From contig JABIVC010000016.1 of NCBI GenBank assembly GCA_018667355.1, forward strand, positions 1 through 64,000: DNA of 64,000 nt, in the 5' to 3' direction. Below the pieces are notes generated by a model that worked only from the letters and a program-made list of their open reading frames with translations, did no database searches and had not been told where the DNA came from. The translations under genes and the position numbers were made by a program. Positions 8,922 to 19,971 of the stretch are shown here, one piece after another. This DNA comes from Gammaproteobacteria bacterium (GTDB lineage Bacteria > Pseudomonadota > Gammaproteobacteria > GCA-002705445 > GCA-002716945). Position 1 is the stretch's first letter; every line of letters starts with the position of its first letter.

Positions 8922-11120
8922 TTATTTTAAAAAATCTAACTGTGCATAGGATAAAACAAGCCATTTTTTCCCATAGCTCTCGAAATTAATATGTAATTTT
9001 AAATCATCACTCTTGCCAGTATAACTAAGTATGACTCCATCCCCAAATTTCATATGACTAACACGCTGACCTATTTTTATATATGTATTTTCCTCTTGAG
9101 AATAATCATCTATTTCATTATCTTGCGAATAACCATTGAAATCCCTTTTTGTTTGAGGGTAACTACTATTTTTATTTATAATAGACTTATTATTATTTTT
9201 AATCGGTTCTAATAAATCATCGTCTATTTCATTTATAAACCGTGAAGGTATTAAGAAATTGCTACTACCATGCATATACCTCATGTTTGCATGCGTAATA
9301 TATAAAGTCTCCATGGCTCTGGTTACAGCTACATAACAAAGTCTTCTCTCTTCTTCTAAAAACCCTTTCTTTAGATTTCTATTCTCATTAGGAAATATAC
9401 CTTCTTCCATCCCAGTAAGAAATACAATAGGAAATTCTAAACCTTTTGCTGAGTGTATTGTCATTAGTTGCACGGGATCTTCATGAGTTTTTGACTGAAA
9501 TTCTCCAGCCTCTAATGAAGCATTATCTAAAAAATCTCCCAATATATTTTCACTGTCCATATTATTTTGATAAAATCTTTCAGCTGTCGATAATAGCTCT
9601 TCCAGATTTTCTTGTTTCGACAGTGACTCCTCATTTTTTTTAAGTTCGTAATATTGATTCAGAGTAGATAAATCTATAACTTTTTCAATTAAACTTTTAA
9701 GGTTAAGATCATTAAGTTTTTCAGTAATTTTTTTGATTATACTTATGTAACTAGATAAAGAATTAATAGCGCGTGTCCCAGTAATACCAATTTTATCTAT
9801 TTGGTTGATGCTATCCCACATTGAAAGGGAATGATCTTTTGCGTATTCTCTAATTATTTGTATTGTTTTCTCACCCAACCCTCTTGGTGGATTATTAACA
9901 GTTCTCTCAAAAGCAGAGTCATCAGATGAATTTACAGCTATTCTTAAATAGGCAATAACATCTTTAATCTCAGAGCGCTCAAAAAATCTAAAACCGCCAT
10001 ATATTTTATATGGGATACTTCTAGAGTTTAATTCTTCTTCTAGTCGTCTGGATAAGAAATTTGACCTATATAGTAGTGCAATATCTGATCTTTTATGTCC
10101 ATGTAAAACAAGCTCTTGTATCTTCTGAGCAATAAAACTAGATTCATCATCTCCATTATATGCTTCATATAAAAATACTGGGTCACCCGTAGTAGAATCT
10201 GTCCATAAATTTTTACCAAGTCTTTCTTTATTATTAGAAATTAAGCTATTTGCAACGGATAGTATATTATTTGTAGATCTATAATTTTGCTCAAGTTTGA
10301 ATATTTCTACGTTATTAAATTCATCTTTAAAAAATTGAATGTTGCGACTCCTAGCACCTCTCCAGCCATAAATTGACTGATCATCATCTCCGACCGCATA
10401 TAAAGATCCAGAGTCTCCATTAAGTAATTTTAATAAATTGAACTGAAGAGTATTTGTATCTTGAAACTCATCAACCATGATATTCTTAAATCTATTATTA
10501 TAATATCTGAGAATTCGAGAGTTACGTTTAAACATTTCATAGGTCAGCAATATTAAGTCAGCAAAATCTACAGAATTAGTCTGTTTACATGCATCATCAT
10601 AGTCTTTATATATCTCAATATATTTATCATCATCATTAGTGACATCTTTATATCTTTTTCCTTGATCCTTTTGGGTATTAATAAATGATTGTAATGCTTT
10701 AGGGTCATATAAATTATCATCTAAATTTTTTGATTTTATAACCCGTTTAATAATTCTTAATTGATCTTGAGAATCTAGAATAGTGAAATACTCAGATATC
10801 CCGGCTTCCTTCCAGTGGATTTTTAATAATCTCCTGCATATTCCATGAAACGTTCCAAACCATAAACCTTGTGAAGATATCCTGAGTATTTTTTCAAGTC
10901 TCTGCTTCATCTCATTAGATGCTTTGTTTGTAAACGTAAGAGCAAGGATATCGCTGGGCCTGACACCAAAAGTATTTATAAGTTTGGCAACTCGACATGT
11001 AAGTACGCGTGTTTTACCACTGCCAGCACCTGCCAATATGAGTTTATTTCCTAATAAGCAATTTACGGCTTCTAACTGCTGATCATTTAAGTCAGAAAAC
11101 ATTTCTTCTCTATCAACCAT
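8922..11120 (-). CDS. uvrD: UvrD/Rep-type superfamily I DNA helicase
   Basis: AGAGSGKTRVL Walker A, VDEFQDTN, GDDDQSIYGWRGA, QLMTIHSAKGLEFPIVF. Confidence 0.93.
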   Translation of the reverse strand: MVDREEMFSDLNDQQLEAVNCLLGNKLILAGAGSGKTRVLTCRVAKLINTFGVRPSDILALTFTNKASNEMKQRLEKILRISSQGLWFGTFHGICRRLLKIHWKEAGISEYFTILDSQDQLRIIKRVIKSKNLDDNLYDPKALQSFINTQKDQGKRYKDVTNDDDKYIEIYKDYDDACKQTNSVDFADLILLTYEMFKRNSRILRYYNNRFKNIMVDEFQDTNTLQFNLLKLLNGDSGSLYAVGDDDQSIYGWRGARSRNIQFFKDEFNNVEIFKLEQNYRSTNNILSVANSLISNNKERLGKNLWTDSTTGDPVFLYEAYNGDDESSFIAQKIQELVLHGHKRSDIALLYRSNFLSRRLEEELNSRSIPYKIYGGFRFFERSEIKDVIAYLRIAVNSSDDSAFERTVNNPPRGLGEKTIQIIREYAKDHSLSMWDSINQIDKIGITGTRAINSLSSYISIIKKITEKLNDLNLKSLIEKVIDLSTLNQYYELKKNEESLSKQENLEELLSTAERFYQNNMDSENILGDFLDNASLEAGEFQSKTHEDPVQLMTIHSAKGLEFPIVFLTGMEEGIFPNENRNLKKGFLEEERRLCYVAVTRAMETLYITHANMRYMHGSSNFLIPSRFINEIDDDLLEPIKNNNKSIINKNSSYPQTKRDFNGYSQDNEIDDYSQEENTYIKIGQRVSHMKFGDGVILSYTGKSDDLKLHINFESYGKKWLVLSYAQLDFLK

Positions 11121-12763
11121 TACTTCTTCCTAGGCCTCAGTAGAACTATAACTATGGTTAATATCAATATATACCAATAAATCGATTGATAATAAATATT
11201 ATTATGGATTAGATATGTCACAACAATTGCGAATAATGAAAAAATTAGAATCGCAGTCATCCAATAATTTCTTCTTGTGCTTTTAAAAATAGAATTTTCA
11301 ATATGTTCCAATTTTTTTATATTTCTATCTAAATTAAGTTGGTCATTATTGAGTAAATTAATGACTTTCCTTAATGATCCAGGTAACTCAGGTAAAAGAT
11401 CGATTATATCTGAATAATTATTTTTTAAGTTTTTCAAAGCTGAAGATAACCCTTTTTGTTTTTTCATCCACTTTTCTAGAATTGGTTTAGATGTTTTCCA
11501 TAAATCTAATTCAGGATAAAACTCTCTTCCTAAACCTTCCGTGTATAGTAGAGCTTTTTGCATGAGTATTAATTGAGGTTGTACTTCAAGTTTAAATTTT
11601 CTCGCTGTATCAAAAAGACCTAAAATAATATCACTTAGCGATACATCTTTAATAGACTTATCTAGCATAGACTCACAGTTATCTCTAATCGCTTTTTCCA
11701 ATAATGAGATATTTGTATCCTTGGGTACCCATTCACATTCTACGTGCAACCTAGCTACTTTCTCATAATCTCTATTGAAGAAAGCTACGAAATTTTCTGC
11801 CAAATACCTTTTATCAAACTTACTTAATGACCCCATAATACCAAAATCAACTAAAACAAATTGAACATCATCGCCGACTTTGTTTACAAAGATATTACCC
11901 GGATGCATATCTGCATGAAAAAAGTTATGCTCAAAAACTTGTATAAAAAAACTCTCAACAGCATTAGTGGCAAGTTTTTCAAAATTAATTCCTTGTCTCA
12001 CTAATTCTTTTTTATCATTAATTGGAATCGCAAAAGTTCTTTCCATGACTAAAATATTTTTTGTGACATAATCCCAATATATCTCTGGAATATAAATTAG
12101 TTTAGAATCTTTAAAATTGTCTTTTATTTTTTTTGCATTAGTTGACTCTTTTATTAAATCTGTCTCATCATAAACAAGCAGTTCATAATCATTTACAACT
12201 TCAATCAAATGCATTCGCTTGAAATCATCAGATAAAGATGTTAGAAATTCAGCGATTCGCTTCATTAATAGTAAGTCTTTTTCAATAGCTTTGTGAACAT
12301 CAGGTCTTACGACTTTTACAACAACATCTTCCCCATTTTTCAATTTTGCAGAATGAACTTGTGCTATTGATGCAGATGCTAAAGGTTCTGAGGTGAAATC
12401 ACTGAATATATTTGATATTTTATCACCCAACTCATTTTCAATAATTTTCATTGAAATATCTTTAGAAAAAGGTTTTACATGATCTTGTAATTTTGAAAGT
12501 TCATATGCTATATCATCAGACAATAAATCCTTTCTTGTTGATATAACTTGTCCTAACTTAACAAAGATGGGCCCTAATTCTTCAAACATCATCCTAATCT
12601 TTAGAGGGATATTATCTACATGTCTTTTTCTAAACCAATTCCATGGCAACATATAAAAATAGAATTTACATTTTCCGCTTCCGCAATTGACTAGCATTTT
12701 ATCTACATCATATTTGATGAAGAGGCGTGTAATTTGTAGTACCCTTAGAATATTATTAAACAT
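11120..12763 (-). CDS. ubiB: Ubiquinone biosynthesis regulatory kinase-like protein UbiB
   Basis: ABC1/ADCK motif FVKLGQVISTRKDLL, QVFEHNFFHADMHPGNIF, C-terminal TM segments; next to ubiJ/ubiE. Confidence 0.94.
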   Translation of the reverse strand: MFNNILRVLQITRLFIKYDVDKMLVNCGSGKCKFYFYMLPWNWFRKRHVDNIPLKIRMMFEELGPIFVKLGQVISTRKDLLSDDIAYELSKLQDHVKPFSKDISMKIIENELGDKISNIFSDFTSEPLASASIAQVHSAKLKNGEDVVVKVVRPDVHKAIEKDLLLMKRIAEFLTSLSDDFKRMHLIEVVNDYELLVYDETDLIKESTNAKKIKDNFKDSKLIYIPEIYWDYVTKNILVMERTFAIPINDKKELVRQGINFEKLATNAVESFFIQVFEHNFFHADMHPGNIFVNKVGDDVQFVLVDFGIMGSLSKFDKRYLAENFVAFFNRDYEKVARLHVECEWVPKDTNISLLEKAIRDNCESMLDKSIKDVSLSDIILGLFDTARKFKLEVQPQLILMQKALLYTEGLGREFYPELDLWKTSKPILEKWMKKQKGLSSALKNLKNNYSDIIDLLPELPGSLRKVINLLNNDQLNLDRNIKKLEHIENSIFKSTRRNYWMTAILIFSLFAIVVTYLIHNNIYYQSIYWYILILTIVIVLLRPRKK

Positions 12764-13343
12764 TTTTATACTCTTGATATAATTTATCTGTTCTACTTTT
12801 CAAATCATCGACATCATCTAAGAATTTATTAATATCATTTTTTGTTGGGATCACATTTATGTCATCAACAAGTAAATCAACAATGTCACTGGCTGCGTCT
12901 TGAAAAATATTTTGGAATGAAGATGCTGCATTATCTAGTTTCTCCTCAAGAGTGACTGATAAGTTGTCACCTAAGATATGAGTTGCAAGCTCACGTAATT
13001 TTGTAGAACTACTAATGAACTGATTAAATTTATTAGCAGTATCAATATCCCCATTTATAGATATTTTACTAGAAAATTGCTCAGACCCTCTAGTTATTAC
13101 AAACATTCCAAGTACTACCATGCTGGCAATTAATTCAACATCAAATTTATCTTCATTATCTATTAAGGTTAAAGTGTTATCCTCAATCTTTATTGATATA
13201 TTAAAAGGAAGATCTTTTAGATTAATCTTTACAATTTTACCATCTATATTATTAAAGAAATTCTCTGGGATAGACTTTTTAAATACTTCACTCTTGAATA
13301 ATTTATTTATATAACGAGTTATTGATAATTCATTCTTTAACAT
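12756..13343 (-). CDS. ubiJ: Ubiquinone biosynthesis accessory factor UbiJ-like (SCP2 domain)
   Basis: Sits between ubiE and ubiB; SCP2-like N-terminus and coiled C-terminus. Confidence 0.8.
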   Translation of the reverse strand: MLKNELSITRYINKLFKSEVFKKSIPENFFNNIDGKIVKINLKDLPFNISIKIEDNTLTLIDNEDKFDVELIASMVVLGMFVITRGSEQFSSKISINGDIDTANKFNQFISSSTKLRELATHILGDNLSVTLEEKLDNAASSFQNIFQDAASDIVDLLVDDINVIPTKNDINKFLDDVDDLKSRTDKLYQEYKNV

Positions 13344-14077
13344 TTGAACCCTATATGTATTGTAACCATGTTGCCGACTAATGTTTCATAACGTGTATTT
13401 ATGAATCCTGTCTCACTAAACATTTCAGTAACTTCTTCTGGAGAATAATATGTAGCTATTGATTCTGCTAAATATCTATAGCTATCATAATCATCAGCTA
13501 GTATTTTACCCATTCTTGGTATCATGAAGTGAGTATATTTTTCAAATATATTTTTAATTAATAAATTCTTAGGTGTTGTAAACTCCATTATAATAAGTCT
13601 TCCTCCTGGCAAGATAGAGTCATAAATATTTTTAAGTGCTTTAGAGTGATCCGTAAAATTCCTAAAACCAAATGCTACAGTAGCTAGTGAATAATTATTT
13701 TTAATAAGCTTAGCTGTTTCAGCTGGGCTTTTAATAAAAGTAATATTTTTAACAAATCCATTATCAATAAGTCTATTTTTACAGATATCGAGCATTTCTT
13801 GGTTTTCATCTAAACATGTGATATTAATCGAGGCTTTCTTCGATAAATATTTTAATGCTATATCTCCCGTACCTGTTGCTAAATCGAGGACATTATCCGT
13901 ATTTTTTAATTTTGATATATCATACATTCTTTCTTTCCATAACCTATGTAACCCAAGAGACATTGCGTCATTCATTAAGTCATATTTATTAGAAACGGAA
14001 CTAAAAATATCTGAAACTAATTTTATCTTTTTTGTTTTAAGAACCTTTGTTGAACCAAAATTAACTTTTTCACTCAT
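13337..14077 (-). CDS. ubiE: Ubiquinone/menaquinone C-methyltransferase UbiE
   Basis: VSNKYDLMNDAMSLGLHRLWKE, DLATGTGDIALK, ATVAFGFRNFTD. Confidence 0.95.
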   Translation of the reverse strand: MSEKVNFGSTKVLKTKKIKLVSDIFSSVSNKYDLMNDAMSLGLHRLWKERMYDISKLKNTDNVLDLATGTGDIALKYLSKKASINITCLDENQEMLDICKNRLIDNGFVKNITFIKSPAETAKLIKNNYSLATVAFGFRNFTDHSKALKNIYDSILPGGRLIIMEFTTPKNLLIKNIFEKYTHFMIPRMGKILADDYDSYRYLAESIATYYSPEEVTEMFSETGFINTRYETLVGNMVTIHIGFKC

Positions 14078-14078
14078 T

Positions 14079-16238
14079 TTAACTTTTTTTCCTTTCTATA
14101 TTTAGAACATGCTTATTTTTTTTAAGCTTATTGACTAGTTTTGTTAATATCTTAATATCTTGCACAGAAACTATAAATACCATTATATTATGCCCTGTCT
14201 CTTTTGTATCGTCATAAGTTACACTTTCTATGTTACAGTCATTTTGTGCGATTTGTGATGAAATTAGTGCTAAAACGCCTCTAACATTTTCAATTTCAAC
14301 TTTAATACATGCATTAAAACTGTCATCTATATTTTTATCCCATAACAAATCTAATGTTGTTTCCTGTGTTTTTTTAGTATGTCTTATACTTTTACAAGAT
14401 TGCCTATGCACTACAATGCCTTTTTCTTTACTTATATAGCCTATAATTGGATCACCAGGAATAGGAAAACAGCATTTAGCATAAGATACTACTAACCCCT
14501 CTGTTCCCCTAATTTGTATGCCACTAGATGGAGATGTATTCTGATTTACCATATCTGCTGGAGATATTCTCATTGCTACTAATTTGGCTATTCGATTGCC
14601 TAATCCAATCTCTGAATAAAGATCCTCAATAACATTGCATGAATATTCTTCTAAAACGATCTTTAATGTTTTTTTTGGAATCTCATCTAATTTAATATTG
14701 AAATCATCAAATGAAGATTTTAAAAGTTTTCTACCTAGCTCTATAGCATCATTATGCTTAATTAATTTTAATGAAGCTCTGATAGAATGTCTTGCTTTCT
14801 CTGTAACCACAAAACTAAGCCAGCCAGGATCAGGGCGTAAATTCTCTTTAGTATTTATTTTCACTCGCTGTCCATTTTTTAGTATAGTGTTTGGTGAAAC
14901 AGCTGAACCATCGACTTTTGCAGAGGCATAATTGTTACCTACATCTGTGTGCACAGCATATGCATAATCTATAATGGTTGACCTTTTAGGTAACTCTAAT
15001 ATATTTCCTTTGGGTGTAAAAACATATACTTTCCCAGGGTGTAAATCAGCCTTGATACTCTCTAAATACTCTTTTGGATTACCAGAATCTCTCTGAATGC
15101 TAAGTAAATTTGTAATCCACTGTTGTTCTTTAGTATAGTTTGCTAGTGATGGGACACCCTTACTTTTGTAAAACCAATGGGACGCAATTCCGGACTCAGC
15201 CAGAACATTCATATCTTTTGTTCTTATCTGCATTTCAATAGGTAAACCATGAGGACCTATGATTGAGGTATGCAATGACTGATACCCGTTAGATTTTGGT
15301 ATTGCAATATAATCCTTAAATCTTCCAGGAACCGGGGTATATAAATTGTGTAATATTCCAAGCGACCTATAACAATCATCTGTTGAAGTCGTAATTATAC
15401 GAACTCCAAAAACATCATTAATGTGAGAAAATTTAACTTCTTTGAGTTTCATTTTTTTATATAGCCCATAAACATGTTTCTCTCTAGCAATAACCTCTGT
15501 ATCCAAACCTTCCTCTTTAAATTTTTTTGCAATAACTTTTCTAATTTTATCCATTAACTCATGTCTATTTCCTCTAGATTTTTTAATTTCATTTTTGAGT
15601 GTTTTAAATCTTAGTGGATGTACTGTTTCAAATGCCAAATCTTCTAATTCCTTATTTAATGAATGAATACCAAGACGAAGAGCTATAGGCGCAAATATCT
15701 CAAGAGTCTCTTTCCCTATTTTTTTTCTTTGTTTATAATTAAGAGCATTAATAGTTTCTAAATTGTGACGTCTATCGGCAAGCTTAATCAGTATAACTCG
15801 GATATCCTGACTCATAGCCATAATCATCTTTCTTAGATTTGCTGCATCCGCCTCTTCTTTTGTCGAAAAACTTAATTTATCTAATTTACTAACACCATCT
15901 ACTAGCTCTGCAACTTTAACTCCAAAAGTATCCTTTAAGATACCCTTTTCAATTGTAGTATCCTCAATAACATCATGTAATATTGCTGCCATTATAGACT
16001 CATGATCTAGATGAAAATCTGCGAGTATTGATGCTGCTGAAAGTGGATGATGTATATATTCTTCTCCAGACTTTCTTAGTTGTCCTTTATGAGCTATGCG
16101 TGCTGTATTAAAAGCCTTTTCTATTTTTTTTATTTGATAAGGGTTTAAATATTTCTGAAGTTTTTTTTTAAAATCAGTATATATTTTACTAGATGTATTA
16201 AATTCGTCAAAATTCTTATTATTTGAATTTTTATCCAT
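14079..16238 (-). CDS. spoT: Bifunctional (p)ppGpp synthetase/hydrolase SpoT/Rel
   Basis: HD domain (HPLSAASILADFHLDHESIMAAILHDVIEDT), synthetase domain (DVFGVRIITTS, PKSNGYQSLHTSIIGP), TGS and ACT domains; next to rpoZ/gmk. Confidence 0.95.
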   Translation of the reverse strand: MDKNSNNKNFDEFNTSSKIYTDFKKKLQKYLNPYQIKKIEKAFNTARIAHKGQLRKSGEEYIHHPLSAASILADFHLDHESIMAAILHDVIEDTTIEKGILKDTFGVKVAELVDGVSKLDKLSFSTKEEADAANLRKMIMAMSQDIRVILIKLADRRHNLETINALNYKQRKKIGKETLEIFAPIALRLGIHSLNKELEDLAFETVHPLRFKTLKNEIKKSRGNRHELMDKIRKVIAKKFKEEGLDTEVIAREKHVYGLYKKMKLKEVKFSHINDVFGVRIITTSTDDCYRSLGILHNLYTPVPGRFKDYIAIPKSNGYQSLHTSIIGPHGLPIEMQIRTKDMNVLAESGIASHWFYKSKGVPSLANYTKEQQWITNLLSIQRDSGNPKEYLESIKADLHPGKVYVFTPKGNILELPKRSTIIDYAYAVHTDVGNNYASAKVDGSAVSPNTILKNGQRVKINTKENLRPDPGWLSFVVTEKARHSIRASLKLIKHNDAIELGRKLLKSSFDDFNIKLDEIPKKTLKIVLEEYSCNVIEDLYSEIGLGNRIAKLVAMRISPADMVNQNTSPSSGIQIRGTEGLVVSYAKCCFPIPGDPIIGYISKEKGIVVHRQSCKSIRHTKKTQETTLDLLWDKNIDDSFNACIKVEIENVRGVLALISSQIAQNDCNIESVTYDDTKETGHNIMVFIVSVQDIKILTKLVNKLKKNKHVLNIERKKS

Positions 16239-16257
16239 TACTAATAATGGCCTATAA

Positions 16258-16686
16258 TTACTCTGATTTTATTTTGCTTGAATCTTCTATTGGTTCTTGG
16301 TTTTCCATAGATGTTACAGCCACTGCCTCATCTTGATCAGTAGTTGTTGTTTCGACTGGATCAGATTCATCCACAGTCTCGGCTGAGATAGCGGCTGGAG
16401 GTACATCTTCTAAATGTTCACTGAGCTCGCTTACAACTTCTTCTTCAGTAATGCCACTACCAAATAGTTGACTTTCAATTTTTTCTTTACTACTAATTTC
16501 AAAATAATCCATACCTATTTTTTCTTCAGCAATTTCTCTAAGGGCTATAACCGTAGGTTTATCATCACAATCAACTAGAGGCTCAGCACCAGCGGAAAGA
16601 TCTTTTGCTCTTCTTCCAGCTAATGAACATATATCAAATGCATTATCGATAACTTTTAAACAATCTTCTATTGTGACTCTTGCCAT
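16258..16686 (-). CDS. rpoZ: RNA polymerase omega subunit with extended acidic tail
   Basis: MARVTIEDCLKVIDNAFDICSLAGRRAKDL; between gmk and spoT. Confidence 0.92.
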   Translation of the reverse strand: MARVTIEDCLKVIDNAFDICSLAGRRAKDLSAGAEPLVDCDDKPTVIALREIAEEKIGMDYFEISSKEKIESQLFGSGITEEEVVSELSEHLEDVPPAAISAETVDESDPVETTTTDQDEAVAVTSMENQEPIEDSSKIKSE

Positions 16687-16733
16687 TATATTTCACCCAT
16701 ATTTAATCTAGATATTGTATCAGAATAATCTTT

Positions 16734-17348
16734 TTAAACAATCAGCTTATTAAATGAAGTAGTCAAAGATATATAGTCTTTTATAAGGTTTACTGGTATT
16801 TTTTTAAATAGAATAATGCCTATAAGTGAATTGAGTGCCAAAGAAAAATCATCGTTAATAAGAATATAATCAGCATATTTAGAGTATTCTAGCTCCTTTA
16901 GCGATGACCTCATTCTTTTCTGTATAACATTTTTGTCATCTTCAGCTCTATTTTCCAGTCTTTTCCTTAGTATCTCTATGCTTGGTGGAACTATATAAAT
17001 AGATATTGCTTCTGGGATAACTTTTTTTACAGCCAACATCCCTCTATAATCAATTTCTAAAATCACATCATGTCCTTGTTTTGAAATATGGCTAATTGAG
17101 TCTAAAGTTGTTCCATAAAGGTTTCCATAAACATTCTGATATTCTAAAAACTCACTTTTGCTGATTCTTTCTTCAAATTCTTTTTTATCTATGAAAAAGT
17201 AATCTTTTTTATCTTGCTCTGAATCCCTTATTTTTCTAGTGGTAAAAGAGACTGAGGGTCTAACAAAATCGAGAGTTTTGCATACCTTTTTTACTAAACT
17301 TGTTTTGCCTGCGCCTGAAGGAGCGCTTATTATAAATATTCTACTCAT
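16734..17348 (-). CDS. gmk: Guanylate kinase
   Basis: IISAPSGAGKTSLVKK, RPSVSFTTRKIRDSEQDKKDYFFI. Confidence 0.95.
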   Translation of the reverse strand: MSRIFIISAPSGAGKTSLVKKVCKTLDFVRPSVSFTTRKIRDSEQDKKDYFFIDKKEFEERISKSEFLEYQNVYGNLYGTTLDSISHISKQGHDVILEIDYRGMLAVKKVIPEAISIYIVPPSIEILRKRLENRAEDDKNVIQKRMRSSLKELEYSKYADYILINDDFSLALNSLIGIILFKKIPVNLIKDYISLTTSFNKLIV

Positions 17349-17421
17349 ATACTAATTAATTCTTAACCTAAGTTTATAAATTGGATTATAATACAATAAG
17401 CGTAAAAACGGAGATAATATT

Positions 17422-17859
17422 ATGGGTGATCCTTGGAAGTCAATAAGTCCTGAAGGTGTCAGAGCATTTTCATATGGTGCATATACAGTAGGATTAACAT
17501 GGGTGTTTACCGAAGGATATCTAATCTTTGTAAATAACCTTCTAATGTCTATTGGTATCTCTGAACTATTAGCCAAATCTATATTAATAAGCACTGTAGT
17601 GTCTGTTGTGATAACGATGATATTATACGGATTGCATGGAAGATTACCAACGACACTGATGCTACAACATATGGCCTGGGTCAAAAACCCAGATAAATTT
17701 CTATTTTTCTTCTATATATGGATAAACTTTATAACGGCAGCTTTGCTGAATGTGATGAATTTAAATGCTTTTTATCAATTTGTTAGCCTTTTTGTAATAT
17801 TTTTAACTCCTTCTCTAGTATTAGGGCTTAGAATTCAAAAAAAAGGTGGCAATATTTAA
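17422..17859 (+). CDS. Hypothetical multi-pass membrane protein
   Basis: Several hydrophobic segments; preferred over the antisense ORF 17352..17684. Confidence 0.6.
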   Translation: MGDPWKSISPEGVRAFSYGAYTVGLTWVFTEGYLIFVNNLLMSIGISELLAKSILISTVVSVVITMILYGLHGRLPTTLMLQHMAWVKNPDKFLFFFYIWINFITAALLNVMNLNAFYQFVSLFVIFLTPSLVLGLRIQKKGGNI

Positions 17860-18198
17860 TTAATCCTTATAACTCTTGGGCAAGATATCAATACCTAGCT
17901 TCTTGCCAAGTTTTACAAGCAAAGGTATTGCGACCAACCCGCCAGGCAAAGCGAAAACACCTAAAAGACCTACATTTTTAATTAGGTCTGTAAATTGAGA
18001 ATTGGCCTTCTCCATGGTTGTCTTATCTATCTTTTCCCCTGCAGCATATTTCCTATATATCTCTAGCATCTCTGTTGTCTCTTTAGACTCTGAGGCAAGA
18101 ATATTTTTTAATTTATTAAGTGATTCGAGTACCTTATCTTTATTCGAAGTATACTTATTCATAACTGTCTTAAAAAAATCTAAATCATTAATATTCAT
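17860..18198 (-). CDS. LETM1-like C-terminal domain protein
   Basis: ORF extends to 18252 but MNINDLDF is the likelier start; FALPGGLVAIPLLVKLGKKLGIDILPKSY resembles LETM1-like proteins. Confidence 0.6.
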   Translation of the reverse strand: MNINDLDFFKTVMNKYTSNKDKVLESLNKLKNILASESKETTEMLEIYRKYAAGEKIDKTTMEKANSQFTDLIKNVGLLGVFALPGGLVAIPLLVKLGKKLGIDILPKSYKD

Positions 18199-18306
18199 AA
18201 ATTTTACTTTTAATGTTAGTTTAAAATGTCTAAAATTAACTAGATATACCATGTTAACAGTAATTTAAAAAACAAATAGCTATTAATCGATTATTGAGTG
18301 CAACAT

Positions 18307-18687
18307 ATGTCAAAAGACAATAACGATATTTCAATATCCATAGATACTACATATCTTAAACAAGAGTCTGATCCTGAAAATAATAAATTCTATTTTTTAT
18401 ACACTGTCTCTATCATTAATAAAGGGAATATAGGTGCTAAATTATTATCGAGACACTGGGTTATTGAAGATGCCAATGGAAAAATACAAAATGTAAAAGG
18501 TGAAGGGGTAGTTGGTGATCAACCATATATGAACCCTGGAGATGAATATCAATATACTAGCGGTACAGTCTTAGAAACTTCTTTGGGGACAATGAAAGGT
18601 AGTTATCAAATGATAAATGATTCTGAAAATTACTTTGATGCAGAAATTCCTGAATTTATCTTAACAATACCAAGAGTTATACATTAA
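18307..18687 (+). CDS. apaG: ApaG domain protein
   Basis: LLSRHWVIEDANGKIQNVKGEGVVGDQPYMNPGDEYQYTSGT; ORF starts at 18298, MSKDN start preferred. Confidence 0.92.
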   Translation: MSKDNNDISISIDTTYLKQESDPENNKFYFLYTVSIINKGNIGAKLLSRHWVIEDANGKIQNVKGEGVVGDQPYMNPGDEYQYTSGTVLETSLGTMKGSYQMINDSENYFDAEIPEFILTIPRVIH

Positions 18688-19180
18688 TTTTATGGTATGT
18701 TTTTATTGTATATTCAGTATTTATATCACTATTTATAACCTTTTCACTATTAACCGTTTTCCATTGAGAATAATCAATTTCTGGGAACCACCTGTCTCCT
18801 GAATACTCTTTATTAATATGGGTAATATATAATTTAGAAGTAAAAGGAAATGCTATATTGTATATTTCAGAACCACCAATAATCATAATTTCATCTGATG
18901 CAGAGAAATCACTTATTATATCTAGAAAATTATTATAGATAGTAATATCATCTTTTTGATAAGAAGGGTTTGACGATAGCACTATATTTTGTCTACCATC
19001 TAAAACTCTACCAATGGATTCATGAGTTTTTCTGCCCATTATTATTGGCTTTCCCATGGTTATTTCCCTAAAACGTTTTAATTCACCAGGAATATACCAA
19101 GGGATTTTATTTTTATCTCCGATTAAATTATTTTTATCCATCGCAACTACTATAGATAATTTGGGATTATTTATATTCAT
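18677..19180 (-). CDS. folA: Dihydrofolate reductase
   Basis: [48 protein letters not shown]. Confidence 0.95.
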   Translation of the reverse strand: MNINNPKLSIVVAMDKNNLIGDKNKIPWYIPGELKRFREITMGKPIIMGRKTHESIGRVLDGRQNIVLSSNPSYQKDDITIYNNFLDIISDFSASDEIMIIGGSEIYNIAFPFTSKLYITHINKEYSGDRWFPEIDYSQWKTVNSEKVINSDINTEYTIKTYHKINV

Positions 19181-19971
19181 ACAGAAACTTTTGCTTTTAT
19201 GTGACTATGTGGATTATAATTCTCTAAAATTAAATCAGCATATGTATAATCATAAATAGTATCGATGCCTTTTTTAATGCTTAACATTGGCAAAGGTCTC
19301 AGGTCTCTTGCTAACTGTATCTCGACCTGGCTTATATGATCAGAATAAATATGAGCATCACCCAATGTATGAATAAACTCTCCATATCCAAGGCCACACT
19401 GATCTGCAATCATCATAGTTAACAAAGCATATGAGGCAATATTGAAAGGTACACCTAAGAAAATATCTGCACTTCTTTGATATAGTTGACATGATAACTT
19501 ATTATTAACAACATAAAATTGAAAAAGAATATGGCATGGTGGCAAATTCATATTATCTATTTCTCCGACATTCCATGCTGAGACAATATGTCTTCTAGAA
19601 TCAGGATTATTTTTGATACTTTCAATAACTAGTGTAACTTGATCAAACTTAACTCCACTTGATGAAACCCAGGACCTCCATTGATTACCATAGATTGGAC
19701 CAAGTTCACCATTATCGTCAGCCCATTCATCCCATATCTTTATATTATTTTCTTTTAAATATGAGATGTTTGTACTTCCCTTTAAAAACCATAATAGTTC
19801 ATGGGCCACAGACTTAAAATGAATTTTTTTAGTTGTCAGAAGAGGAAAACCGTTCTCTAAATTAAATCTCATTTGATATCCAAAAACTGATATAGTTCCA
19901 GTTCCTGTCCTATCTGATTTTTCTTGCCCTTGAGATAAAATATGTTTTAATAAATCATGATACTGCTTCAT
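19177..19971 (-). CDS. thyA: Thymidylate synthase (ThyA)
   Basis: [51 protein letters not shown]. Confidence 0.97.
   Translation of the reverse strand: MKQYHDLLKHILSQGQEKSDRTGTGTISVFGYQMRFNLENGFPLLTTKKIHFKSVAHELLWFLKGSTNISYLKENNIKIWDEWADDNGELGPIYGNQWRSWVSSSGVKFDQVTLVIESIKNNPDSRRHIVSAWNVGEIDNMNLPPCHILFQFYVVNNKLSCQLYQRSADIFLGVPFNIASYALLTMMIADQCGLGYGEFIHTLGDAHIYSDHISQVEIQLARDLRPLPMLSIKKGIDTIYDYTYADLILENYNPHSHIKAKVSV

Noticed and set aside
17352-17684. 110-aa minus-strand ORF
   Set aside because: Overlaps the more protein-like membrane ORF on + (17422..17859) and resembles no known family; likely a shadow ORF.
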